Source of the DNA: Chryseosolibacter sp039917935
GTDB lineage: Bacteria; Bacteroidota; Bacteroidia; Cytophagales; Cyclobacteriaceae
Direction: 5' to 3'
Assembly (NCBI GenBank): GCA_039917935.1
Contig: JBDSIM010000176.1
Location: 1-64,000 of the forward strand
Length of the DNA stretch: 64,000 nucleotides
Position 1 is the stretch's first letter; each line of letters starts with the position of its first letter. A program made the position numbers and the translations under genes. The notes beneath the pieces are model-generated. The model saw only the letters and a program-made list of their open reading frames with translations. It had not been told where the DNA came from and searched no databases. Positions 53,146-62,939 of the stretch are shown here, piece by piece.

Positions 53146-56004
53146 CTAATTAATCACGTTCTTCATATTTATCATTAAAATTTCCGCCAGGGGCATTAAT
53201 GATTCTTCCGGCTTGACCGAATCGTTCGTGAAAACAAAATAAACATCGTGCATTCCTTTCGTTGGTTTCAGATCCGCAATCGACGGAATGGTAAATGAAT
53301 TTTTATCCGCCCCGGGGGCAAAAAACTTCTTTTCATTAATCCTGGGATATCGTTTTGTTCTTACTTCCTGTCCTTTGGTCATTTGCGTTAATCCTCCAAA
53401 GGCGCCGCGGTATCGCGTATTAAATTGTTCCGGGGCGATGACGGTTTCACCTATCAATTCTCCGTCAGGACTTCCCAGACGGATCTCCACCTTGCCACCA
53501 GGATAAATATCATAAAGGTGCCAGTTTGGGCGAAATGAGATTTGAACGACACCTGTGAGGTCAACACTTCTAAATAAAATATAGGCGTTAGGCTTTACGG
53601 TTAAAAACACATACTCATCCAACTGATCGCGGAGTGCACCACGCTCTAAAACATCGGCATTAATGGGTGTTAGTTTTGGACTGCGAAGCAAAATAACCGA
53701 ATCGGTGGTGTGGGAAGGGCCGCCTTGTATACCTTTATCGGTATAGGCGGCGCGTATTATGTAGGTGCCTTTGCCGTCGTCATGATCGGGCACACGGGAA
53801 ATAAAATTTCCGCTTAAGGGGAGGGTTTTGTGAATAGTTTTATTCGTGTTCATTATATAGTGCACAATAATCCGTGCATTATTTTCTGTGATGGAAGGGT
53901 GGGCCGGCATATTATTATCCGTTCCCCAAATACCCGAACTTCCTCTAATGATACGCTGGATCAATTTTTCTGCGGCTTCCGGATCGCGCTTGTATCGATC
54001 AGCGATTTGTTTGAACGCCGGGCCTACCGTTTTTACATCCCTTGTGTGACAGGTTTTACAATCGCTGTTGTTAATCAACGCCTGGGCTACGGCAAATTGT
54101 GAGGAGGAATCTGCATCAGATTGGAGAGTCATAACAGCAGCGTAGTCAAACCCGGCGGATACATAATCTATACTGATGGAAACCTTTTGGCTGTCTATTT
54201 TCCCTGAGGCCAGCGTCCCATCTTCGTGATCGATAACGTCCACCTTATAGTCGATCTGACTATTATTAAAGAAAAAAGTCTTATTTCCAGCGTGTCCCAG
54301 CAATACCCGAGGTGGTTCATTGCCCGCAATAACTTTTAAAGAAGCTTTACTGATTCCGTCATTTTCATCTTTAACGGTAAGGGTGGCGGTATAAACACCT
54401 GGTTTATCAAAAGTTACCTTGGCATCCCGTTCCTTGAAAGCCCTTGCTTGCCCCTTCGGTGAAACAACCTCCCATTGGTAAGTCAGCTTGTCTCCGTCGT
54501 AATCTTTTGAGCCCGAACCAGAAAGGGTTGTGTTAAAAGGAACGGAACCACCTCTTTTTAATGCCGATGCTACTACCACAGGTTTCCTGTTTCCGGCATT
54601 GTATTCTATCCGCACCAATTTTGATTCACGGGCTGAGCGGGATGGATTGCTGCCGTATTCAAGCACGTACAGATCCCCCTCCGGGCCAAATTTTGTGTCC
54701 AATGGTTGAACAGGATGATAATTAGGCACAAAACGTTCCATGAATTTGTAATTGCCATTCTCATCCAATGTAACAGCCATTATCCAGAAGCGGGAATAAT
54801 CTGCGATCAGCCATTTATTTTCATAGTATGACGGGTATGGTCTCTCAGGATTCTTAAAATCCGCTCGATGATACATTGGTCCTCCTATGGCGCACCGTGA
54901 ACTTGAACCTACCAAAGGAAATTTTTCCGAGGCTGAGTAGGGATAATAAATGAGGGCAGGCTGTGCCGGAGGTAACGCTGTTAGGCCCGTATTGTTAGGT
55001 GAATTGTTCACAGGTTTATCAGGATTTATTTTTTCACCCACCTGGTTTTTATGGTAATCGTACTTTGGTATGGCAAGATTATCTGCAATGAAGTAAGGCC
55101 ATCCAAAAAAGCCAGGACCCTTCGCCTGATTTTGTTCATCGTAACCACGCGGCCCTGTTTCGGTATCCTGATCCTGGTCTGGGCCGATCTCGCCCCAATA
55201 AATCCAGCCGGTTTTGCTGTCAACCGATACACGCCACACATTGCGATGCCCCATAGTATAAATTTCGGGCCGGGTCTTGGGAGTACCGGGCGGAAATAGA
55301 TTTCCCTTCGGGATGGTGTAAGTGCCATCAGCCTCCGGATGAATACGCAAAATTTTCCCACGCAGGTCATTGGTGTTGGAAGCAGCACGCTGATCATCGA
55401 AATTTTGTTTTCCAGCGCGCTCATCTGTTTGTGCCAGCAAGCCATTACCAGTATTGTTGCCGACGGTCAGGTATAAATTGCCCTCGCGGTCCCACGCTGT
55501 GCCTCCACCTGTATGATTGGTTTGCTGACGCTCTACGGGAAACTTTAACACTACAACTGCCGAATTTTCCACAAGTTGGTCGTTAACCAACTCATATCGC
55601 ACGAGCTGAAAAACACTTTCATCAGGTGGCGCAAACTGAAGATATATCCAATGATTTTTTTCAAAAGCAGGATCCAGGGCCAGCCCAATTAAGCCTTGTT
55701 CATTTTCACTATAAACAGGGATGGTAGCAATAACCGTTACAGAATTCGTACGTGGATCGAATTTTTTTAATCCTCCCTTGCGTTCAATGATGTATGCGGA
55801 ACCATCTTCACTTACCTGAAACATCATCGGTTCATCCAGTGATCCTTCGGGCGTTAAAACAACAGGATTAAAACGGTTGTCTTCAGGCTTTACATTTTGG
55901 GCGAGTCGTGAGGAGGTTTGGTGCTTGACTTCTTTCCTACCACACGAGATAATTCCCAGAAATGCAATTGCGAATAATACTTTTATTCTCACCGAGTTAC
56001 TCAT
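53146..56004 (-). CDS. PQQ-type sugar dehydrogenase-like propeller with PKD, cytochrome c and C-terminal beta-sandwich (952 aa lipoprotein)
   Basis: Lipoprotein with Cys near 21 (IISC). Residues about 40-470 form a glucose/sorbosone dehydrogenase-like propeller (GLIGLALDPAFEKNHWIYLQ, YTMGHRNVWRVSVDSKTGW, KFGPEGDLYVLEYG). A PKD domain follows (about 475-565, LSGSGSKDYDGDKLTYQW), then a Ca-binding or Ig-like part, a cytochrome c domain with CKTCH at 649-653 and MPAHP as a likely haem Met region, and finally a CBM6-like beta-sandwich (about 730-950). It would bind a glycan and oxidise a sugar at the surface or periplasm, passing electrons to the haem. Confidence 0.92.
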   Translation of the reverse strand: MSNSVRIKVLFAIAFLGIISCGRKEVKHQTSSRLAQNVKPEDNRFNPVVLTPEGSLDEPMMFQVSEDGSAYIIERKGGLKKFDPRTNSVTVIATIPVYSENEQGLIGLALDPAFEKNHWIYLQFAPPDESVFQLVRYELVNDQLVENSAVVVLKFPVERQQTNHTGGGTAWDREGNLYLTVGNNTGNGLLAQTDERAGKQNFDDQRAASNTNDLRGKILRIHPEADGTYTIPKGNLFPPGTPKTRPEIYTMGHRNVWRVSVDSKTGWIYWGEIGPDQDQDTETGPRGYDEQNQAKGPGFFGWPYFIADNLAIPKYDYHKNQVGEKINPDKPVNNSPNNTGLTALPPAQPALIYYPYSASEKFPLVGSSSRCAIGGPMYHRADFKNPERPYPSYYENKWLIADYSRFWIMAVTLDENGNYKFMERFVPNYHPVQPLDTKFGPEGDLYVLEYGSNPSRSARESKLVRIEYNAGNRKPVVVASALKRGGSVPFNTTLSGSGSKDYDGDKLTYQWEVVSPKGQARAFKERDAKVTFDKPGVYTATLTVKDENDGISKASLKVIAGNEPPRVLLGHAGNKTFFFNNSQIDYKVDVIDHEDGTLASGKIDSQKVSISIDYVSAGFDYAAVMTLQSDADSSSQFAVAQALINNSDCKTCHTRDVKTVGPAFKQIADRYKRDPEAAEKLIQRIIRGSSGIWGTDNNMPAHPSITENNARIIVHYIMNTNKTIHKTLPLSGNFISRVPDHDDGKGTYIIRAAYTDKGIQGGPSHTTDSVILLRSPKLTPINADVLERGALRDQLDEYVFLTVKPNAYILFRSVDLTGVVQISFRPNWHLYDIYPGGKVEIRLGSPDGELIGETVIAPEQFNTRYRGAFGGLTQMTKGQEVRTKRYPRINEKKFFAPGADKNSFTIPSIADLKPTKGMHDVYFVFTNDSVKPEESLMPLAEILMINMKNVIN

Positions 56005-56013
56005 TGCGGCAGA

Positions 56014-56700
56014 TTACTTTCGTTTCAATGCGTCAGCAATCGCTTTTTCTGCCAGCTGTCTCATGATTCTGTAACCTTCTTTCGTGGGGTGGACCTCATC
56101 CTTTGCCAACAGTTTTTGCATTCCGTTTCTGTCATCCACCACCGCGGAAAAATAATCGAGATAAATCATACCATTACCTGTAGCAAAACTTTTAATCATT
56201 TTGTTTAAGTCGATTACTTTCTGTGCCGGCTCTAACCCTGGTCGCCAGGGGAAATCATAGGCTGGCAATACCGAGGAAAGTATTACCTGGATCCCATTTG
56301 CCTTTGCGAGCAAGGCCATACTCGAAATATTATCCATGATGGCTTCGAGTGTAGTGGGCCCTGTATTTTGCGCGATGTCATTAATGCCTGCCAGGATCAC
56401 AACCGCTTTTGGCTTCAGGTCGATAACATCCTGATTGAAGCGTATCAACATTTGCGGGGTAGTTTGTCCGCTGATACCGCGATTGATATAGGGCTTTAAA
56501 GAAAAATAATCCGGATCCGCATTTTTCCATCCTTCGGTGATAGAATTTCCCATAAAGACCACTCTTTTTTCTCCTGCTGTTGGCGGGCTTATTTTCTTGT
56601 TGTCTTCCTGAAACCGATTCAGATTTGCCCAGTCATTGCGAAAGCGTTCCTCGCTTTCATTTTTACGTTGCAATATTTGTTGTGGGGTAAATTTTCTCAT
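56014..56700 (-). CDS. SGNH/GDSL-family hydrolase (228 aa)
   Basis: Starts at MRKFTPQQILQRKNE (56700): the ATG overlaps the upstream gene stop as ATGA. SGNH motifs are intact: VVFMGNSITEGW (block I with GNS and the nucleophile Ser), NRGISGQTTP, VVILAGINDIAQNTG (block III) and DEVHPTKEGY with the catalytic Asp and His. A carbohydrate O-acetyl esterase role fits its neighbours. No clear signal peptide in the chosen start, which would leave it cytosolic unless it uses the upstream export. Confidence 0.92.
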   Translation of the reverse strand: MRKFTPQQILQRKNESEERFRNDWANLNRFQEDNKKISPPTAGEKRVVFMGNSITEGWKNADPDYFSLKPYINRGISGQTTPQMLIRFNQDVIDLKPKAVVILAGINDIAQNTGPTTLEAIMDNISSMALLAKANGIQVILSSVLPAYDFPWRPGLEPAQKVIDLNKMIKSFATGNGMIYLDYFSAVVDDRNGMQKLLAKDEVHPTKEGYRIMRQLAEKAIADALKRK

Positions 56701-57590
56701 GGGGTGATTCGGATCCGAGGGCAAAATAATCCTTGTCCTTCCAGCCAATCACCAAAACGATCGATCCAGGAATCCGAAGGAAGGTTTTGTTTTCGCATTC
56801 CAAAACCATGGCCTCCCGTTGCATACATATGCAACTCTACCGGTTTCTTTGCCTCTAACCACTTGTCATACAATGATGTGCTGTGCGGGGCAAGACCCAG
56901 CTGGTCATCTGTTGCGGCCACGATAAACATGGGTGGTGCATTATCGGGAACCATTTTATTTGCTAACGGGGTCAGATATGCGTAAACCGGGGCTACAAAA
57001 TCCGGCCGGCTCTCGCCTCGGCCTTCAAAAGTTACTCCTGCTGTTACGGTACCGCCAGCTGAAAATCCAATGATTCCAACTCTTTCAGGATTGACACCAT
57101 ATTCAGACGCATATTTTCGTACATATTTGATCGCTTCGAGTCCATCCGAAATAGCCAATGGAATTAACTGGGAATTGTCGGCATCGAATTTCGTCTCATC
57201 TTTCATTTTTGCCGTCATCTCAGCGACCGGATCATTCGTTTCACTCTTCACGAGACGATATTTTAAAACAAAGGCCGCCACTCCTTTAGTGTTAAGCCAT
57301 TTGGCGACATCAATTCCTTCGCTGTTAATAGACAGCGCATGAAACCCGCCACCGGGACAAATCACCACGGCTGTGCCATTGGCGGTAGCGGCCGGAGGAA
57401 GGTAGGCCGTGAGTGTTGGCACAGCAACATTATAAACAATTTGGGTTTGCCATATCTCAGAAAAAATTTCTTTTTCCTGCCAGGTCCAGTTTTCCGAACC
57501 AGGCGGTTTATCAGGATAAAGCGGAATCACTTTTTGGCCGTTAACAAGAAAAGTATACAGACAAAAGAAAATTGTAATTTTTATATTCAT
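56697..57590 (-). CDS. Exported alpha/beta-hydrolase, BD-FAE/acetyl-xylan-esterase-like
   Basis: About 297 residues, starting at MNIKITIFFCLYTFLVNG (57590), a signal peptide. The 20 residues in the longer ORF look like non-coding leader. Hydrolase motifs: AVVICPGGGFHALSINSEG (oxyanion hole), GIIGFSAGGTVTAG with the Ser nucleophile, ATDDQLGLAP with the Asp and TGGHGFGM with the His. This is the BD-FAE-like group, which includes acetyl and feruloyl esterases of plant glycans. First gene of a tight transcript with the SGNH hydrolase and the PQQ-type protein. Confidence 0.92.
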   Translation of the reverse strand: MNIKITIFFCLYTFLVNGQKVIPLYPDKPPGSENWTWQEKEIFSEIWQTQIVYNVAVPTLTAYLPPAATANGTAVVICPGGGFHALSINSEGIDVAKWLNTKGVAAFVLKYRLVKSETNDPVAEMTAKMKDETKFDADNSQLIPLAISDGLEAIKYVRKYASEYGVNPERVGIIGFSAGGTVTAGVTFEGRGESRPDFVAPVYAYLTPLANKMVPDNAPPMFIVAATDDQLGLAPHSTSLYDKWLEAKKPVELHMYATGGHGFGMRKQNLPSDSWIDRFGDWLEGQGLFCPRIRITP

Positions 57591-57752
57591 GGGAAGAATG
57601 TTTAAAGATAAATGGGCAAACAATTTAACATTGAATATCAATGTCACCATGACAATCCTGCTTTTTTTACAGAAAGATTATTGAAGATAAGATTCCGAAG
57701 GGGTATCGAATTTTTAAGCAGCTTTTAAAGCGAATCATTTATTAATTGCGGA

Positions 57753-58607
57753 TCATAACCCATGCTTCCGACACATTTGTTGAATAAATTTTAAACCCTT
57801 CTCAGCCATATCCCAGGGTTTGGAATATTCGCGCCAGACATTAATGGCGTTGGCAAAATTGGGATCATTTCTGGTAAAAGCTTCAATCGTTAGCCAACCT
57901 TTGTATTCGATGGAAGCAAACGTGGAGAAAGTTTCATCCCATGGAATATGTCCATCTCCGGGGGTTCCACGGTCATTTTCGCTGATGTGGACGTGTTTCA
58001 AAACGGGAGCAATTTTTTTAATAGCCTCCGCTAGTTTTTTTTCCTCGATGTTCGCGTGATGGGTGTCAAACATGGCCTGTACATGGGGATGTGAAACCCG
58101 CTTGACCAATCCCGACAACTGTTCCATTGTGTTGCACAAATAACACTCAAACCGGTTGAGGGCCTCCAGGGTTAGTACGACCCCTGCCTGGGCTGCATAT
58201 TCACCTGCTGCACGAAGAACTTCTGCACTCCAGCCGAACTCTTGATCCTCCGGTGGGCGGCGATTAGTAAAAGTAGCAAATGCCGAATGAAAAGGCCCGC
58301 AAATGATTTTCGAATCCATGACCTGTGCGCAGTCAATAGCTTCCTTCAATCTGTCAATGGCCTTTTGTCTGACCGCCTTGGATTCACTAATGGGATTATC
58401 ATCGGGGCCAACACCCAGCACACAGGTAGATTCTAATCCAATGGAGCGCAGATGATTTCCCAAACGTTTATAGACAGATTTATCGCGTTCCTCCATAAAG
58501 CATTCTATTCCATCATAACCCAACTCCTTTAACTTTTCGCAAATGCTCAAAAAAGTCTGTGGAAGTCCTCCGGACCAAACCAGTAAATTGAATCCGATTT
58601 TATTCAT
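57753..58607 (-). CDS. Sugar isomerase/epimerase of the tagatose/psicose 3-epimerase-like TIM-barrel group
   Basis: 284 residues, no signal peptide. The metal site typical of D-tagatose 3-epimerase relatives is visible: VVLTLEALNRFE (Glu), AMFDTHHANIEE (Asp), HVHISENDRGTPGDGHI (His) and LTIEAFTR (Glu). The first strands are GYDGIECFMEERDK and CVLGVGPDD. The family interconverts ketoses or acts on keto-sugars; in this context a 3-epimerase or hydratase role on oxidised sugars is possible. It is 71 bases downstream of the ThuA gene, facing the same way. Confidence 0.9.
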   Translation of the reverse strand: MNKIGFNLLVWSGGLPQTFLSICEKLKELGYDGIECFMEERDKSVYKRLGNHLRSIGLESTCVLGVGPDDNPISESKAVRQKAIDRLKEAIDCAQVMDSKIICGPFHSAFATFTNRRPPEDQEFGWSAEVLRAAGEYAAQAGVVLTLEALNRFECYLCNTMEQLSGLVKRVSHPHVQAMFDTHHANIEEKKLAEAIKKIAPVLKHVHISENDRGTPGDGHIPWDETFSTFASIEYKGWLTIEAFTRNDPNFANAINVWREYSKPWDMAEKGLKFIQQMCRKHGL

Positions 58608-58678
58608 GTCTCTTTTCTTGAATGAGAGGGTATCGATTATGTGAGATGTTCTTGGGTATATGCGCTGTCTTCTGGTAT

Positions 58679-59563
58679 TTATTGTGTTTGCCGGTATTTT
58701 ACATTCATAGTTATTTTACCTGCCCATTTTTCCGGAACCGGTTTTCCAAGCGCCCAGTGAATGGCATTAATGGTGAGTCTTTGAAGAGCTTCCTCCTGAA
58801 AATCCTCCGGATGCCCAAGGGTTGTCATAAAAGTTTTTCCTCCCGAAGCCGTTTGCCACGTCCAGGCTACAGGATTCTCAATGGCCTCGGCCGAATTCGG
58901 GTTTACGGATTTACCCATCAACAGCCACTGAGAGCCTTTTGCAGGATGATCGGGTAAAACCTTGTATAACCAGGATGGAACATGAAAATTCGGGTTGACT
59001 CCCGTCAGTATGGGATGGCTTGCAGATTCCCCAATAATGGAAACATCGGTACTGCTTTCGTGACCGTAGTGCGTATGATTGGCTGCACCACCCCAACCAG
59101 GAGGTGAACCAAATGCTACCTCACCAAATGCATTCCATTTTTCAGATGGATGGCCCTTGGGGAAATTAAAAGAATGGGTAGATGTCCTGAACCCCATAAC
59201 GGGCTTTCCGGATTTTATATAATCATCAATATATTTCAACTGGTCATCAGGCAGTCTGCGCCACCGGAGAAAAAATACAGCCAGATCAGCATCCTTCAAG
59301 GTCTCCAAACCCGGAATGTTTTCTTCCGCATTATGGTCAGGCGAGGATTTCAGCACGATGGTTTTCATGCCGTAGTTTTTTTCGAGCTCTGCCGCAATGA
59401 GTGGCATAGTGCTTTCACTTCCGTATTCATGATCACCGGTAACAAATACCACGAGCGGTGCTTTTGTCTCACTGCTTTGTTTTGCAGGTGTGCACGATGA
59501 GATCATGCCGGCCAGGAACAGCAATAACACGACAACCCTATTTAATCCTGAAATTTTTCTCAT
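58679..59563 (-). CDS. ThuA-domain lipoprotein (294 aa)
   Basis: Exported lipoprotein (MISSC, Cys near 24). The ThuA fold is a glutamine-amidotransferase-like flavodoxin sandwich: VFVTGDHEYGSESTMPLI at the start, DADLAVFFLRWRRLPDDQL, KSGKPVMGFRTSTHSF and the end GGKTFMTTLGHPEDFQEE. ThuA proteins take part in oxidation of disaccharides such as trehalose to 3-keto forms in Sinorhizobium and often occur with PVC-type dehydrogenases, though their reaction is unclear. 39 bases downstream of the 1056-residue gene, so likely co-transcribed. Confidence 0.93.
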   Translation of the reverse strand: MRKISGLNRVVVLLLFLAGMISSCTPAKQSSETKAPLVVFVTGDHEYGSESTMPLIAAELEKNYGMKTIVLKSSPDHNAEENIPGLETLKDADLAVFFLRWRRLPDDQLKYIDDYIKSGKPVMGFRTSTHSFNFPKGHPSEKWNAFGEVAFGSPPGWGGAANHTHYGHESSTDVSIIGESASHPILTGVNPNFHVPSWLYKVLPDHPAKGSQWLLMGKSVNPNSAEAIENPVAWTWQTASGGKTFMTTLGHPEDFQEEALQRLTINAIHWALGKPVPEKWAGKITMNVKYRQTQ

Positions 59564-59602
59564 AAATGATAAGCTTTTTTGTTACGATCACGTGATGTCA
59601 AT

Positions 59603-62600
59603 TTAAAGAGGATGTTGCTTGAGCAATTCAGAAGGAGAATAGAATCCACTTTTTTCTTTAATGTTCTCGCGTACGCTCTTAACTTTCTCCGGTGCAATGG
59701 CAGAAGCCTTATTACCAAAGCTGTTTCGAACGTAGGTGAGGACCGCCGCTACTTCATCGTCCTTGAGCAGTCCTTCAAAGGGCGTCATCGGTACTTGCCC
59801 GCTATATTTAACGCCTTGTACTTCTACCGGACCCTGCAATCCCTTTAATACAAGCTTAATTAAACGATCCTCATTTCCCTCAACCCACGGGGTACCCGCA
59901 ATCGGCGGAAAACCGGACGCTGATAGTCCGCGACCGTCGGGCTGATGACAGGTGATGCAAAAACCTTCGCGGGCATAAATTTCCTTGCCTTTGATGAACA
60001 GGTTCCGCTCGGCGCCTTTCAAATGAGTTTTAACGGATTCTTCTTTTTTCTCTTCCCATGACTTTCCGTTCAAATGAGCCAGGGCAGTTTCATACGCAGG
60101 CTGCATCCAATCGTCGAGGGGTTTCTTGCCTGCTTCCATCACGATCGGCAGCCCCGTTTCCTTATCTAACCACGATGCTGCGACCAACGCTTCCAACCGA
60201 ACGCGACCGTGTTCATCGCCGGCCGCCTGCATGAGTAACGCAGGCTGATTTTTAATTTGGTGACCGGAATAACGTAGCACCCGTACGCCGGCAGCTCTTG
60301 CCCGGTAATCTTTCGATTGGAGGACCTGATGCAGCAAACTTTCGTCAACATGGTTTAAACCCCATGTCACCCACAATGCCTCCAGCACATGGTGATCATA
60401 CTTCGGGTCTTCCAGATTCAGGTTAGCGACCCATTTCTTTACTTCTGGGATCACCTCATCTGCCTTTCGACTTCTCAGTTCCCTTCGCGTGCGGTACCGG
60501 GTTCTGAATTCCGGGAGTTTAAGATTATCAAGAAGCTGTTCGATACTGGCTCCCGCAACAGGCGCCGGTGTTAACAATGGTCGTGATGGGTACGTGATCC
60601 TGTAGATCCTTCCGTGCACATGATCCCGCAGCGGATCGCGTGCGTTATGCTGCATATGGCCGATGAGTATGTTGTGCCAGTCAACCAGATACAGCGATCC
60701 ATCGGGGGCGAACTCCATATCAACAGGCCGGAAATTTTTGTCTCGTGATGTAACAACGTCCTGACGATGCTGGCTTTTGTATCCCGTACCTTCGTCTTTC
60801 ATGGTATGCTGTTTCATGCCCAGAAATCCAATCGTATTATTGATCAGGAGATCGCCCTGTACTTCGTCAGGAAAATGTCTGCTTGAAACAAACTCCAGCC
60901 CTGACGTCGGACGAACCTTGTGTTTTTCTTCGATCAGGTTTTTGGATTTGTGTGTGGCTACGCCGTACAGGGGTTTGATTGAACCAGGTAGCATCCATCG
61001 CACATCAGGTCCTGAAGTCTCGGCGAAAAAGTTCTCACCCCATTCATCAAATGCGATACCCCATGGATTGGGTATTGACAATTGTGCTGTCCGCTCAAGA
61101 TGTCTGCGCGTTGGGTTATACCGGTAGAATCCGCCGTTTGTTCCGCGTACAGGCCCGTAAGATGTTTCGACACTTGTGTGGAGAAACACGCCTTCAGCCA
61201 TGTAGATAGCCCCTGAAGGGTCCGCCGCATAGGCGCTGTGCGCATGATGCGTGTCGTGATCATCAAAGCCACTCAGGATAATTTCTTTTTTGTCAGCCTT
61301 GTCATCGCCATCAGTGTCCGTTAGCAATATCAGGTTTGTTCCCTGCGAAACATAAACACCTTCGGGAGCGAATTCAAATCCAACCGGAAGATGTAGGCCA
61401 TCTGCGAAGACTGTTTCCTTATCAGCTTTACCATCGTTGTCGGTATCCTCCAAAATGATAAGTTTATCATTCGGTTTGGAGTCACCGGGTTTATAATGGG
61501 GATAACTGGGCATGGTAGCAATCCACAGCCGACCTTTATTATCGAACGATAACTGGACCGGGTTGGCTACATCGGCAAATTCTTTCTCGGAGGCGAACAA
61601 TTCAATTTTGTATCCGGGCACAAGGTCAAATTTATCCAGGGCATCTTGTCCGTAAAGGTATTCAAGACTGCCATTCTCCTTGGGATTGTAATTGGTTTGA
61701 ACCGGTGGGAGCGTGGTCGTTTTGTCGTCGTTAGCTTTAAGGTCCGTTTTTATTCCTTTGCTGGCCTGCCATATGGCCTGGTCTCTGATGGCTGTCATTT
61801 CCCGGATCTTCTTAAGTTCGGCCGGATAGTTATCGGGGCCAAAAGGATTATACCGGCGCCCAAAAACATGAACGCCATTGGGAATTTTATAATCATTATG
61901 CCACATCCAGTTTTTCTCCATTACGGCCGCGTGAATAAGATCGCGATGCTCACCGGCTTTCACTGCAGACTTGCCAAACAACTGATCAGCTAACAGTTTT
62001 GAAAATTTTTCGTAGCCGGCGTCATTGAACTGCGAACCGTCAATTGTCAGCGGTTCATCACTGGACCCGAACCAATCCTTCGAAGGTTCATAAGCATCTA
62101 CAAAGCGTACGTTATTTTTTTGGGCAACGTCCCTCATCGCATCTGTGTAAAGAGAAAGATTCTCATTTTCTTTTTCCCCATCCGGCAGGTCAAATTTGTC
62201 GGAGAGGTTTTCAAAGGCGATTGGCGAAACAATGGCCAGCTGAACGGGCGACTCGCCATTGTACTTTTGTCGTAACGTGTGATCAATAAAAGCCTGTAGT
62301 TCAGCTTTGAAGTTCTCAAGTCCTTCCCTGCCCTGAAACGATTCATTGAAACCAAAGAAAGCAATGATGAAATCTGCCTTCAGGCGTGCGAGCCATTGAT
62401 CGGGTGCTTCGAAATGACCTTCGCTATTGGAATTGTTGGCAAGTTCGGTCTGGAATTTTTCAGCTCCAGGAAATGCCCACGGCGATACCCGTCCTGCATG
62501 AGGACGAAATCCCGGTGTATCTCCGCCATCACACATGTTGCGGATAAAAAGCAGGCTATCGGGATAACGCACGTGCATTTCGGTTTCAAAATGACCAAAG

Positions 62601-62773
62601 TTCATCATGCGGGATCCAAGATTATTTCCAATCATCAGAATGTGTGAACCTTTCCTAAGGGTAATGGAATCAGATTCCCGCTGGGCGCACTGCGCAATGC
62701 ACAGTGCCATGGCCATAACGCTAAAAATCGCGGCTAGCGTTCTATTTAAAATACCATTTCTAAGAAATTCCAT
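59603..62773 (-). CDS. Degenerate SGNH domain fused to PVC-type dehydrogenase, HEAT repeats and cytochrome c (1056 aa)
   Basis: Exported, with a lipobox-like LCIAQC (Cys near 29). Residues about 42-280 resemble an SGNH hydrolase, but block I reads MIGNNLGSRM (Asn at the Ser position, residue 51), block III FFGFNESFQG, and the last block DGSQFNDAGY has Gln in place of His, so hydrolysis is improbable. A TIGR02604-like propeller follows (about 365-720; LILLTDTDGDDKADKKE), then HEAT-type repeats (about 780-890) and a class I cytochrome c with CITCH at 939-943. The SGNH part may be a binding module that delivers substrate to the dehydrogenase. Confidence 0.92.
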   Translation of the reverse strand: MEFLRNGILNRTLAAIFSVMAMALCIAQCAQRESDSITLRKGSHILMIGNNLGSRMMNFGHFETEMHVRYPDSLLFIRNMCDGGDTPGFRPHAGRVSPWAFPGAEKFQTELANNSNSEGHFEAPDQWLARLKADFIIAFFGFNESFQGREGLENFKAELQAFIDHTLRQKYNGESPVQLAIVSPIAFENLSDKFDLPDGEKENENLSLYTDAMRDVAQKNNVRFVDAYEPSKDWFGSSDEPLTIDGSQFNDAGYEKFSKLLADQLFGKSAVKAGEHRDLIHAAVMEKNWMWHNDYKIPNGVHVFGRRYNPFGPDNYPAELKKIREMTAIRDQAIWQASKGIKTDLKANDDKTTTLPPVQTNYNPKENGSLEYLYGQDALDKFDLVPGYKIELFASEKEFADVANPVQLSFDNKGRLWIATMPSYPHYKPGDSKPNDKLIILEDTDNDGKADKETVFADGLHLPVGFEFAPEGVYVSQGTNLILLTDTDGDDKADKKEIILSGFDDHDTHHAHSAYAADPSGAIYMAEGVFLHTSVETSYGPVRGTNGGFYRYNPTRRHLERTAQLSIPNPWGIAFDEWGENFFAETSGPDVRWMLPGSIKPLYGVATHKSKNLIEEKHKVRPTSGLEFVSSRHFPDEVQGDLLINNTIGFLGMKQHTMKDEGTGYKSQHRQDVVTSRDKNFRPVDMEFAPDGSLYLVDWHNILIGHMQHNARDPLRDHVHGRIYRITYPSRPLLTPAPVAGASIEQLLDNLKLPEFRTRYRTRRELRSRKADEVIPEVKKWVANLNLEDPKYDHHVLEALWVTWGLNHVDESLLHQVLQSKDYRARAAGVRVLRYSGHQIKNQPALLMQAAGDEHGRVRLEALVAASWLDKETGLPIVMEAGKKPLDDWMQPAYETALAHLNGKSWEEKKEESVKTHLKGAERNLFIKGKEIYAREGFCITCHQPDGRGLSASGFPPIAGTPWVEGNEDRLIKLVLKGLQGPVEVQGVKYSGQVPMTPFEGLLKDDEVAAVLTYVRNSFGNKASAIAPEKVKSVRENIKEKSGFYSPSELLKQHPL

Positions 62774-62939
62774 TTGTTCTGCGGTTGGGTTCGGGATATT
62801 AAATGTAAATGTTACAAAAGAAAAATCTTATTGTCGTGGTTTTTTTGTTTAACGGCGCCGGGCGTAAATCAGCCGCCTATTCCTGGTAGATAGTAAATTG
62901 TAAAAGCTTTCCTTATCGTAAATCGCGACAGTCACGCCT

